DNA of 64,000 nt from contig JAAYIG010000197.1 in assembly GCA_012523595.1 (NCBI GenBank), positions 1 through 64,000 on the forward strand, given 5' to 3'. Each line of letters begins with the position of its first letter. Position 1 is the first letter of the stretch. Origin of the DNA: Fibrobacter sp. Lineage in GTDB: Bacteria > Fibrobacterota > Chitinivibrionia > Chitinivibrionales > Chitinispirillaceae. The position numbers and the translations under genes were made by a program. The notes under the pieces were generated by a model. It had not been told where the DNA came from and did not search any database. It saw only the letters and a program-made list of their open reading frames with translations. Positions 46,261 through 54,800 of the stretch are shown here, piece by piece.

Positions 46261-47712
46261 TCAGCCTTTCACATTTCCTATCGGTGAGAAACGCACAATC
46301 GGGCGGCTTATCTGCGCCAGACTGGCAGCCTCAACCACCTCATCGATATTTTTATACGCACCTCCGGCCTCTTCAGCCAGTGCGGAATAGGAACTGGTTC
46401 TGGTATAGATCCCCTTCTCTGCCATCTTCTCCTGAAGCTCTTTGCCCCTGAAAAGCTTCTTTGCTGCCTTACGACTCATCACACGACCACTCCCATGTGT
46501 TGTGGAGTAAAAACTCCGGGCTCCCTCAGAAACCCCGGTCAAAAGATAAGAACCAGTCTCCATGCTTCCACCTATTATGACCGGCTGCCCGGTTTCCCTG
46601 TACACCTCCGGTACCCCCTCCATCCCGGGACCAAACGCCCTGGTAGAACCCTTTCTATGAACCAGAAGCCTCTTTGCTACTCCGTCAACCACATGAGTCT
46701 CCAGCTTGGCGGTGTTATGAGCAACATCATATACCTGATGCATTCCTAAATCCTCAGCACTCCTTCCGAAAATCTCAGAGAAGGCTTTGCGGACTTGATG
46801 AAGGATGATCTGTCGATTGGCAAAAGACATATTTATAGCACATTTCATCGCCTCAAAATAGGCCTGTCCTTCAGATGAATTGAATGGTGCACAGGCTAGT
46901 TCCCTGTCAGGAGCAGTGATTTTGTATTTGCCCATGGCATTGAGAAATACCCGTATGTAATCGGTTGCCATCTGATGCCCGAATCCACGGCTCCCGCAAT
47001 GAAACATCACTACCACCTGCTCTGTTCGAATCCCAAGCAGTGAAGCTATATGCTGGTTAAAAATGTGCTGAGGCCTGACAACCTGAATCTCCAGATAGTG
47101 ATTTCCAGATCCCAGACTCCCAAGCTGATGAATTCCGCGCTCAATTGCCCTCTCACTTACCCTGGATGGTTCCGCACCCTCTATGCAACCGTTTTCTTCT
47201 GTCCTTTGCAGATCCTCCTGCCACCCATATCCGTTCTTAACACACCATCTTGCCCCCTCTACCGCAACTCTCATGAACTCCCGCTTGTCTACCTTTATCT
47301 TCCCCCTGCTTCCTACTCCCGAAGGCACATCTTTAAACAGCCGGTCTACAAGCATCCCAAGCCTCGGTTGAACCTCACTGTAAGTAAGATTTGTCAGCAC
47401 AAGTCTCATCCCGCAATTAATATCGAACCCTATTCCCCCGGGAGAGATCACCCCTTCATCAACATCCATCGCAGCCACCCCCCCTATGGGAAAACCATAC
47501 CCCCAATGCCCATCGGGCATACAAAGGGAGTATTTGACTATGCCGGGAAGCATGGCAACATTTGCGACCTGGTTGAAGACACCCTCATCCATCTCATCGA
47601 TCAGCTTCTCTGTCGCGTAGATACGGGCCGGGACTCTCATGCCTGGTTTAAAACCGGACGGAAGTTCCCAAATGGTGTCGGTAATCTTCTGAAGCTGGGA
47701 AGGACGGGTCAT
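46261..47712 (-). CDS. rtcB: RtcB family 3'-phosphate RNA ligase
   Basis: It joins 2',3'-cyclic phosphate or 3'-phosphate RNA ends to 5'-OH ends using GTP and Mn. Metal ligands are visible in GGIGFDINCGMR (Cys100), GSGNHYLE and FHCGSRGFGHQ. The guanylylated His lies in TTHGSGRVMSR near residue 400. 483 aa is normal. It is followed at 3 bases by archease and preceded by a BON-domain gene (15-base gap), consistent with a stress or RNA-repair operon. No RtcR-type sigma-54 regulator is nearby. Confidence 0.95.
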   Translation of the reverse strand: MTRPSQLQKITDTIWELPSGFKPGMRVPARIYATEKLIDEMDEGVFNQVANVAMLPGIVKYSLCMPDGHWGYGFPIGGVAAMDVDEGVISPGGIGFDINCGMRLVLTNLTYSEVQPRLGMLVDRLFKDVPSGVGSRGKIKVDKREFMRVAVEGARWCVKNGYGWQEDLQRTEENGCIEGAEPSRVSERAIERGIHQLGSLGSGNHYLEIQVVRPQHIFNQHIASLLGIRTEQVVVMFHCGSRGFGHQMATDYIRVFLNAMGKYKITAPDRELACAPFNSSEGQAYFEAMKCAINMSFANRQIILHQVRKAFSEIFGRSAEDLGMHQVYDVAHNTAKLETHVVDGVAKRLLVHRKGSTRAFGPGMEGVPEVYRETGQPVIIGGSMETGSYLLTGVSEGARSFYSTTHGSGRVMSRKAAKKLFRGKELQEKMAEKGIYTRTSSYSALAEEAGGAYKNIDEVVEAASLAQISRPIVRFSPIGNVKG

Positions 47713-47727
47713 CTCATACTCCTCTAA

Positions 47728-48387
47728 TCATGCCAGGATAAGTTCGTTGATAACATTTTTAACTCCCCGGGTGTTTTTTGCAGCATACTCTGCTGAGTAG
47801 TAAGAGTTCCAGTGCGGAACCTTTCCGCTTAAAGTGACCACCCCCTGTTCAACCTTCACAGTAACCGCCTCCAGATCCAGCATATTCATCCTGTCAAGAA
47901 CATCACTGATCTCAGTGGCAATCTGATCATCAGAAACATTGTGGGTGGGAACAACTGTAAGCTCATTTATTACCTGAAGAACTCCATCGATCTCCGAAGC
48001 AATCTCTGCGCACCTCTCCTTTCCCCAGAAAGAATCAACCGATCCCCTCAGTGTCACCATCCCCTCCTCTACATACACCCGCACAAAATCCTGATAAATG
48101 TTTCGGTCAAGAGCTAAAGCACTGCGGAGAGACTCTGCGACCTTTTCATCAGTTATTCTCCTGCTGAACCCGGGGTACTCTATTTTAAGCCTGTTTTCTA
48201 CTCTCCTGACTCCCTCAACACTCCTTGCTGCATCTTCAGCAGAATTCAACGCAGCAAGATTTTGCACAACCCCGCTAAGGATCACACGGCTATCCTCCAC
48301 CTCCACATTGACACGCGACTCGTCTATTCTTGTGTCGGATCGAAGCTGCGCCTTGACATTGCGCAGTATCTCCTCATTACCTGCCAT
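47728..48387 (-). CDS. triple BON-domain protein
   Basis: 219 aa with three BON domains at about residues 5-70, 75-145 and 148-218, each with the VTLxGxV core (RVILSGVVQN, MVTLRGSVDS, VVTLSGKVPH). There is no signal peptide, so it appears cytosolic, unlike OsmY. BON domains bind phospholipid or other ligands in osmotic and envelope stress. It lies upstream of rtcB on the same strand, 15 bases apart. Confidence 0.9.
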   Translation of the reverse strand: MAGNEEILRNVKAQLRSDTRIDESRVNVEVEDSRVILSGVVQNLAALNSAEDAARSVEGVRRVENRLKIEYPGFSRRITDEKVAESLRSALALDRNIYQDFVRVYVEEGMVTLRGSVDSFWGKERCAEIASEIDGVLQVINELTVVPTHNVSDDQIATEISDVLDRMNMLDLEAVTVKVEQGVVTLSGKVPHWNSYYSAEYAAKNTRGVKNVINELILA

Positions 48388-48435
48388 CCTCTGCTCCTCT
48401 CAAACTTCTTTGTTCACCATTAATAAAATACGTTC

Positions 48436-48846
48436 TCATTCCGGAAGTGATGACGGGGAAAGAGGGGTCAGGGGCTTCTGGCCAAAGAGCTCAGCATACT
48501 CCCCGGGAAGAGATGAGAGAATCTGCGACAGGAGACCCTCTGTAACAGCTATACCAAGAACACTCATCACCACCCTGGAGTACCCGACAGCATCCTTATA
48601 CCCTGTCCCTGCCCTTGCACCGACCCTGTTGTAATACTCCTCAAGATTAAACAGGTCACCGGGCTGTCTCTCATGTAAAACCGCTTTCAGTTCCTTTGGA
48701 AGCTGAGCACCCAGGCTCTCCCTGTCTGCAGACTTCAGCCGCTCTCCCAGAGTTGACAAAGAGGCATCCACTATCGCCGCCGCAGCCGATTCATCCGCAA
48801 GCTCCGCTCTTTTCTTAACCTCCTGAAGAAATTCATCGTAGTGCAT
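48436..48846 (-). CDS. DUF2267 family protein
   Basis: 136 aa. The helical DUF2267 pattern is clear: MHYDEFLQEVKKRAELADESAAAAIVDASLSTLGERL, then LPKELKAVLHER and SRVVMSVLGIAVTEGLLSQI. The function is unknown; the family is commonly found in stress or dormancy clusters with BON and hydrolase genes. It lies 48 bases upstream of the BON gene. Confidence 0.85.
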   Translation of the reverse strand: MHYDEFLQEVKKRAELADESAAAAIVDASLSTLGERLKSADRESLGAQLPKELKAVLHERQPGDLFNLEEYYNRVGARAGTGYKDAVGYSRVVMSVLGIAVTEGLLSQILSSLPGEYAELFGQKPLTPLSPSSLPE

Positions 48847-48926
48847 TATAGTGCCCCTGAAAATTTGTGATTCTGATACACGTATAAGGTTGAGAGCAAA
48901 ATCAGGACCCGTTTCAGGTGAAGCAC

Positions 48927-48942
48927 TGGCATTCTTATTGCG
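48927..48942 (+). promoter_or_regulatory. sigma-54-like promoter upstream of the 113-aa membrane protein
   Basis: TGGCAT-N5-TTGC followed by G, at exactly the -24/-12 spacing, about 40 bases before the ATG at 48983. This is a good match (consensus TGGCAC-N5-TTGC). Confidence 0.55.
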
Positions 48943-48982
48943 ATACTAACCATAAAGCACACCCCAAAGAAAGGAACCAGAT

Positions 48983-49324
48983 ATGACAGATGTCAAAAGG
49001 AACATCACTTACACAGCAATCCCGCTTACAGTGCTTGCGGTTGCGGGCATTATCATGAGAAAAATGGCCTCAAAAGATATGGAATCAAAAAAAGAGATAA
49101 AAGGAACCATTTCCGAAGCCTTCAGGGAAATCGATGACACGGTTAGCGAGCTTAAAACCGGCATGGAAGACAAATCTGCATCACAACTGGAACGCTCGCT
49201 GGACTCCCTTCTTGAGACCGCAAAAAAAAATCTGGATCGGATCAGCTCTTCCATAAAAACCAAAATCCACGACCTGAAAAACAGAGATACCGAGAGCCCT
49301 CCGGCCTCTGCCGTTTCAACCTGA
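48983..49324 (+). CDS. small membrane-anchored coiled-coil protein
   Basis: 113 aa with one hydrophobic segment at about residues 9-26 (YTAIPLTVLAVAGIIMR) and a charged helical tail. It is similar in layout to YtxH-type stress proteins, but that is a weak comparison. AAAGGAACC precedes the ATG and a sigma-54-like promoter lies upstream. An A9 run at 49222-49230 makes it slippage prone. Its last 9 bases overlap the convergent ferritin-like gene. Confidence 0.6.
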   Translation: MTDVKRNITYTAIPLTVLAVAGIIMRKMASKDMESKKEIKGTISEAFREIDDTVSELKTGMEDKSASQLERSLDSLLETAKKNLDRISSSIKTKIHDLKNRDTESPPASAVST

Positions 49325-49828
49325 CTGAGAAGCACGGTGAGTTATCGGAATCGGCGATACCGGAACTGCTGACACCGATAACTTCCCAGGCATTAGAAAC
49401 CCTGATCCACCCGGGACAAACTCTTCCAAATACTCTATATGATCCAGCTCATCTTCATAGTTTTCCTCTATTTGAGCTCGTAATTCGGCTTCCATGCTAT
49501 ATCCCAGTAAAAATTCATACCTCCTCCCGATATAACGCTCATTCTCAAGCAAAACCTCCAGGCACTCCTTCCCTCCCAACGTCCTCACTACCCCAGGCAA
49601 TGTCCCATCAAGCTCCTGGTTCAGACAAAAACTCATATCCCGAGATATGCGGCTTATCTCATCTAAAAAGCTCTCAAGATGTTCACTGTGATCCAGACGG
49701 AAATTCTCAAGAGCCGCTCTTATTCCAGGGTCACTGATCTCCGGAATCGCTTCACCATAACAACAAAGTAAATCCACCTCCAACCTGCTTAAACTAATCA
49801 GTTCCTCCCAGATTTTCAGGGTCTTCAT
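49316..49828 (-). CDS. ferritin-like four-helix protein
   Basis: 170 aa from ATG 49828, preceded by GGGAGACATA. Helices carry Glu and ExxH-type ligands in LEVDLL, LDHSEHLESF, LLENERYIGRRYE and EDELDHIEYLEEF, the pattern of ferritin-like/DUF2383 diiron proteins. It could store iron or detoxify peroxide and fits the stress cluster. An upstream extension of the frame to 50068 is rejected, since it holds a sigma-28 promoter and the FlgM start. The proline-rich end is outside the bundle. Confidence 0.72.
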   Translation of the reverse strand: MKTLKIWEELISLSRLEVDLLCCYGEAIPEISDPGIRAALENFRLDHSEHLESFLDEISRISRDMSFCLNQELDGTLPGVVRTLGGKECLEVLLENERYIGRRYEFLLGYSMEAELRAQIEENYEDELDHIEYLEEFVPGGSGFLMPGKLSVSAVPVSPIPITHRASQSG

Positions 49829-49915
49829 TATGTCTCCCTCATCTCCCAAAGCTAAACAGAAAACAGCAATGAGCATACCAAAGGGCAGAAATCTTGGATA
49901 TTTCAGATACAAAAC

Positions 49916-49942
49916 TAAAGTGTACCCCTGTATTACCGATAT
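49916..49942 (+). promoter_or_regulatory. sigma-28 (FliA) promoter of flgM
   Basis: TAAAGTGT-N11-ACCGATAT, matching the flagellar consensus TAAAGTTT-N11-GCCGATAA in 13 of 16 fixed positions with perfect spacing. Transcription would start near 49950, leaving a leader of about 115 bases before flgM. Confidence 0.75.
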
Positions 49943-50066
49943 ATAGAATGAAAGCACAAGTTTATCTCCCACGGATGACGGGAGACAAAAACAAAGGGGA
50001 GAGGTCCAGGGAGGGATCAGACTTCCAGGGATGGAAGCAAGCCCCTGAAAGAAAGGCAGGTAAGCC

Positions 50067-50360
50067 ATGAATATCCAGTCTGTTGTTTCGGCTTACGGGG
50101 CCAAACCTTATGAACCCTCTGCCAAGAGCGGAAAAAAGGCAGCCCCGGAAAACACGACGGCTGTTCTTGAAAAGGAGCAGGTTGAGTTCTCTGATACTTC
50201 TCTCAACCTTCAGAAGATGCGCAATCTGATCGATGATATTCCTGATGTGCGCATCGCAAAAGTGGAAGAGATCAAGTTGAAGATCAAGTACAATGGTTAC
50301 CCAATGGAAACCAACCTGTACAAAGCTGTTAAGCACATGGTCGAACAGCGGATCTTATGA
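50067..50360 (+). CDS. flgM: FlgM-like anti-sigma-28 factor
   Basis: 97 aa. The C-terminal region (VEFSDTSLNL, then IDDIPDVRIAKVEEIKLKI and YPMETNLYKAVKHMVEQRI) matches the FlgM sigma-28-binding domain (VRxxKVxxIKxxI..G.Y). The N-terminal half is disordered-like, as expected for an exported anti-sigma factor. FlgM holds FliA inactive until it is secreted through the hook-basal body. A sigma-28-type promoter lies upstream and a terminator downstream. fliA is not in the window. Confidence 0.8.
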   Translation: MNIQSVVSAYGAKPYEPSAKSGKKAAPENTTAVLEKEQVEFSDTSLNLQKMRNLIDDIPDVRIAKVEEIKLKIKYNGYPMETNLYKAVKHMVEQRIL

Positions 50361-50385
50361 TCCCCTCTTAAGCTACGGTCACCAC

Positions 50386-50424
50386 ACCCTTGGCGGATCG
50401 CATGTGATCTGTTGAGGGTTTTTT
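50386..50424 (+). terminator. factor-independent terminator of flgM
   Basis: ACCCT (50386-50390) pairs with AGGGT (50415-50419), with an inner GATC/GATC stem, followed by a T-run to 50424. Confidence 0.75.
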
Positions 50425-50467
50425 CTTGCCTTTTAAAATTACTTAACCCATTTTTACTCTCTTTAAT

Positions 50468-50553
50468 GCCCAGGTGGCGGAATAGGTAGACGCTACGGAC
50501 TTAAAATCCGTTGACCGGTAACGGTCGTGCCGGTTCGATTCCGGCCCCGGGCA
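50468..50553 (+). tRNA. tRNA-Leu (anticodon TAA)
   Basis: 86 bases with a long variable arm. The acceptor GCCCAGG/CCCGGGC has one A-C mismatch. The anticodon stem ACGGA/TCCGT encloses CTTAAAA, and the T-arm GCCGGTTCGATTCCGGC is intact. TAA reads UUA codons. The 3' CCA is not encoded. Confidence 0.93.
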
Positions 50554-50920
50554 TTTTTAGTTTTCTCCATTGATAATCCCTGCCCTGACCCCAGACTAGA
50601 CAGATAAGATTTCCCAAAAATCATGACGAGTGTACAGGTCTGACTTCCAAATATTCCAAAATAATCGGATCAGATCTCTTTATTCGACGTGCAAAAAAAT
50701 ATTCCTCTACTTGCGTTTTTAGATTGACTTTTAGATTTTTTTATGATTTAATTAAATTATAATCCTGTTGACCGGTAACAGTCATGCCATTCCGATTCCG
50801 GCCCGGGATTATAATAACACCCCCTCTCTTCACAAAAAGTTTCTTGCAAAATCACCCTGTTTGTGGTAAAATCTTCTTTCTGGCCAGAAGTCTTTCTGGA
50901 CGTGAAGTAAAGAAAGCATT
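50554..50920. other. AT-rich intergenic stretch after tRNA-Leu
   Basis: No gene is supported in 367 bases. It holds T-runs directly after the tRNA, a partial direct repeat TTTTAGATT (near 50727 and 50742), and the decayed copy of the tRNA-Leu 3' end. The composition is more AT-rich than the flanking genes. Confidence 0.6.
50761..50810 (+). repeat. degenerate duplicate of the tRNA-Leu 3' half (att-site-like scar)
   Basis: About 50 bases align with 50504-50552 of the intact tRNA-Leu, with six or seven substitutions, one inserted base and one deleted base; GTTGACCGGTAAC and CGATTCCGG are identical. The copy starts inside the anticodon stem and covers the variable and T arms plus the 3' end. A duplicated tRNA 3' end is the classic product of site-specific integration, but it might also be a truncated tandem tRNA pseudogene. 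Confidence 0.7.
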
Positions 50921-51859
50921 ATGGACTCTAAAAAAGACAACTCCTCAGTCGGCACTCTCCCCGATCTTCGTGAATTGTTCCTGATAGAACAGCAAAAAAA
51001 CCAGGAGCTTAAAAACATAATCGAAATCCAGCAGGTGCAAATAAAAACATACGCACGCCAGCTAAGCGGAATCTATCAGCAGTCAAAGCTTAAACGTAAA
51101 CAGATCATTGACACTAACCATCAACTGGAAACCTACTCCTCAGAGTTGCGCAACACTATCGCCAACCTCAAACAAGCACATCACGATCTTCAGGATGCCT
51201 ACAGGGACACTATTTACAGACTGGTACTGGCATCAGAATACAAAGATAACGACACCGGAAACCACATCACCCGTATCGGCAGATACTGCATGCTGCTGGC
51301 GGAAAAACTTGGCTTCCCAAGCCAGGAGATTGAAAACATTGGCCTGGCTTCCCCCATGCACGATGTCGGCAAAATCGGCATCCCAGACAGTATCATTCTA
51401 AAAAACGGTATGCTTACAGATGAGGAGTTTTCAATCATTAAAACTCACACCACAATAGGGGCTGTTATTCTGGATAACTCCAAAGCTGCAGTGCTCCAGA
51501 GTGCCCGTCTGATCGCCCTCTCGCATCATGAACACTGGGATGGAAACGGATACCCGAATAAACTCGCAGGAGAAAACATTCCATTCAACGCCAGAATCGT
51601 GGCGCTCACAGATACTTTCGACGCACTCACGTCCAAACGGCCTTATAAAGAGCCATACCCTATTGAGGTGGCCTGCGAAATCATCAAAAAGCAACGGGGA
51701 AAACAATTCGACCCACAAATCGTGGATGCCTTCCTGAATAACCTTGATGAGTTAGTGGAAATAAAGCGAAGTATCGATAATGAGGACCCGGTAATCGCAC
51801 AGCATAAGTTTATCTGGAGTGAACGGGACCGAAAATCTGCTCCCATGGCAAACGCGTAG
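50921..51859 (+). CDS. HD-GYP domain protein with N-terminal coiled coil
   Basis: 312 aa. Residues about 20-110 form a long coiled coil (QQKNQELKNIIEIQQVQIKTY). The HD-GYP domain follows, with ASPMHDVGKIGIPD, HHEHWDGNGYP (GYP retained) and DTFDALTSKRPYK. A c-di-GMP phosphodiesterase is predicted; the regulatory input is not obvious since there is no receiver or GAF domain. It is cytosolic. It converges on the large secreted-protein gene. Confidence 0.9.
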   Translation: MDSKKDNSSVGTLPDLRELFLIEQQKNQELKNIIEIQQVQIKTYARQLSGIYQQSKLKRKQIIDTNHQLETYSSELRNTIANLKQAHHDLQDAYRDTIYRLVLASEYKDNDTGNHITRIGRYCMLLAEKLGFPSQEIENIGLASPMHDVGKIGIPDSIILKNGMLTDEEFSIIKTHTTIGAVILDNSKAAVLQSARLIALSHHEHWDGNGYPNKLAGENIPFNARIVALTDTFDALTSKRPYKEPYPIEVACEIIKKQRGKQFDPQIVDAFLNNLDELVEIKRSIDNEDPVIAQHKFIWSERDRKSAPMANA

Positions 51860-51867
51860 CTTCTCGC

Positions 51868-54800
51868 TTATCTAACAATTATAAGCTTCCCTTTTATCAG
51901 CACTTTGCCTTTCATATTCGATATGGAGTAAAGATATAATCCTGAATTGACAAGTTCCCCAGCCTGATTGCGGGTATCCCAGAACCACTGCGGCTTGAAA
52001 AGTGAATTTCCAGGCTCCAGATGGATCCGCTCCCCTGCTTTGTGAGAATCAAAAACCGGATGAGCATTGATATTGTATATCTTTATTCTCAGATCTGTTG
52101 AAGATGGCCTGAGATTGTGAAGGTTCTTGAACCAGATTCCGCATGGACCGCTGTTTCTGCAGTGACGGGGGTCTTTACCGGGTTTGTAAGGGTTAGGATA
52201 AGTGTAAAAACCCATATTTGTCGAATAATACTGCCAGTCCCTTTTCGAAAATACAGACACAGTATCAGCAGGCAGATTTACCGATCTGCCGTAACGATAA
52301 TCGGATGCAAAACCGCTGAATGTACAATTAATCACGTCCCCACTGAAATAGCTGACTTTTGGCTGAATGGTCACAGAAAAACTGTCCCGCGAAAACTCTA
52401 TCGAACTGAAACCCGACCTTTCACTGCTGTATAAGGTCGAGAAGATAAAGCTTCTGTTTGACGGTAAGGTATCGGAGTCGATGGTTCCTGGAAGAATTCG
52501 CTCAGAAAAACGAAGTGTCACGCGTGGAAAACTGTCCTTAACAACTGTCCCATCTTCCGGTGTGACATCAACAATCTCTATACCCTTTACCTTGTAACTC
52601 CATTTCACATCCTCAAGTGTGGAACTTGAATCAAAAAGCGTTGATGGAATACCGTCACCGTCATTGTCAGCCGGAAACCCCATCAGATCCCTTGCACTTA
52701 CCCCTCTGTATGTACACCACATGCTGTCATTATAAAAAAGTCTCTCCGCTATCCGGAAAGTCACCCGGTTTGAACTAATGCCAATGCTGTCAAAGGAAAG
52801 AGGTGCACTACCGCTATACCTGGAGTGCACTCTCAGGAAACGATTGTTTTTATGGGAAGTATCAATTGAAGAAGCGTACACAGGTGATGAAAAAACCAGT
52901 GTAATCGAGGGTTTCAGCCCAAGCACACTGTCTGGCCGGGGAATTATTCCCAGAAGGCTGAAACCGATGCTGTCAACTCTCATTCCCCTCTTCTGCTGAC
53001 CGGTGCTGTCTCTTCGGAAATCATTGTTGATATCCAGGCGATTAGGCCCCTGAGAGGTGCGAGCCACATCGGTCAGATCAACAGTCATGACAACCTCAAG
53101 GGAATCTGTAGGGATAAAAAGCCCCTCAGGAGGGAAAAAACCGAACCGCGGGCTGGCTTTTTGGTATGATGGAGTAAGGTTGAGCCTGGTATTGTTCTGG
53201 CTCCATGTGTAATTGTATCCGATCGGATCATCTTTTCCTGTAAACTCTCTGTCAAGAACACTGCAAAGGTGAACTCCACTCCTTGTCAACGCTGTATCCA
53301 TCGGCTCCGAAAAGGAAATCTGTATTGTCGCATGCGGGGGAAATCTGTACAAAAGACGCTTACCCAGTGGTTTATAAGGAACATTGGCAATAAAATCAGG
53401 GTTTACAGAGATCACACGGGGAAGATCGTTGTACTCCAGAAATACTGGAATTGTATCGGAGGGATGGCGGGGATCACTGGTAAAAAGTATCACGGTGTCG
53501 GATAGTATCCCGTCACCGAGCAGTCTCTCTACGGAGAAAATAAAACTGCAGGTCAGAGGCTGGTATGGCGGAAGAAGAAGCGGCTTGAAACCCGATGAGT
53601 TTTCTGAAGTAAATACGACATCCTGACTGTCCTGTGGAATAACTACCGAAAGCCACCTGGAACTGTTACCCTTAAAAACGATTCCAGTGACATGCATTGT
53701 ATCTGTACCGCTGTTAAGAAGAGGCAGATCAATGGTGTCTTTCTCCCCGGATCCCACTATCAGCGATGCTGCATTGGAGAGAGAGTCTATGGCTGAGAGA
53801 TAGTGGGTAGTATCAATTGAAAACCAGGGATATCTGACTGAAAACCTTAGCGTATCGGATCTTCCGAATATATCGGAACAAATAACCGTTAAAAGTGAAT
53901 CGCCTCTCTCAGGCCTGTACTGATGCGAAAAGCTGTTTCCGGTTAACCGTGAACTGTAAGTGGAATCTCTGTTGACAAAACGATAAGTAAGAGTATCCCA
54001 GAATGTGCAGTCCGTATCAGAAACCGTAGTCTGAATCGTTATGCCATTTCCCGGTACTGCCCTCAGCACTTCTCCATCACTGACACTCCTCCCCCCCACC
54101 TTCAAGCCAATAATACGGGGAGAATGGTTAATTCTGATTCTTGTTACGCATAAAATGCTGGTGTCCGGGTCTCTGGCAACAACCGAAACAGTAAATGAAT
54201 CTACTATGGAAAGCGTATCACCGCGGATAACATATCTGCCCTGCTCCCCCATCCCGACAGAATCTACCCTGAAGGATTTTTCTCTGCTTCCAAGTTCAAT
54301 AAATCCCCTGACGAGCACCTGATCATTTGTATCACTTACAGAATAGAAAAACTCCAGAGAATCATCCTCTTGAAGATCATACCTGCTTGGTTTCCCCAAT
54401 TCTATCGTATCCCGCTTGCCCAGAGGAGATGTAAATACCATCGACGCATTTATACTCGGAACTGAATTACGGCCGAAAAGAGTCAGAGTTTTTGATACTG
54501 CTTTCCATCCCTGGTTGTCGACTGCATTAAGCGTACAGATAACGGCCGTATCTGATCTTTCCAGTGGAAGCAGTGTTAATACTGTATCAAAACCGGACTG
54601 CGACACAACAGACAGACTCTGTTTGACAGCAGGGAATGCAGTACTCAGGGTAAGTGTATCTTCATTGTTGTAGTCAAATAGATTTACATACAACAATGCC
54701 GAATCACTCCTGGAGTGCATGTATACTGTATCACCGAAAGAAATCGTCGGATATCTTTTCTTCCCTGTTCTCAAAGAATCGATACCCTCAATTATGGGCT

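Noticed and set aside
47050-47727. 225-aa plus-strand frame
   Set aside because: It lies wholly opposite rtcB and its composition is that of a shadow frame, with Pro/His/Leu runs.
49829-50068. N-terminal 80-residue extension of the ferritin-like protein
   Set aside because: The added part is hydrophobic and unrelated, covers the sigma-28 promoter and flgM start, and lacks its own ribosome binding site. ATG 49828 has a good one.
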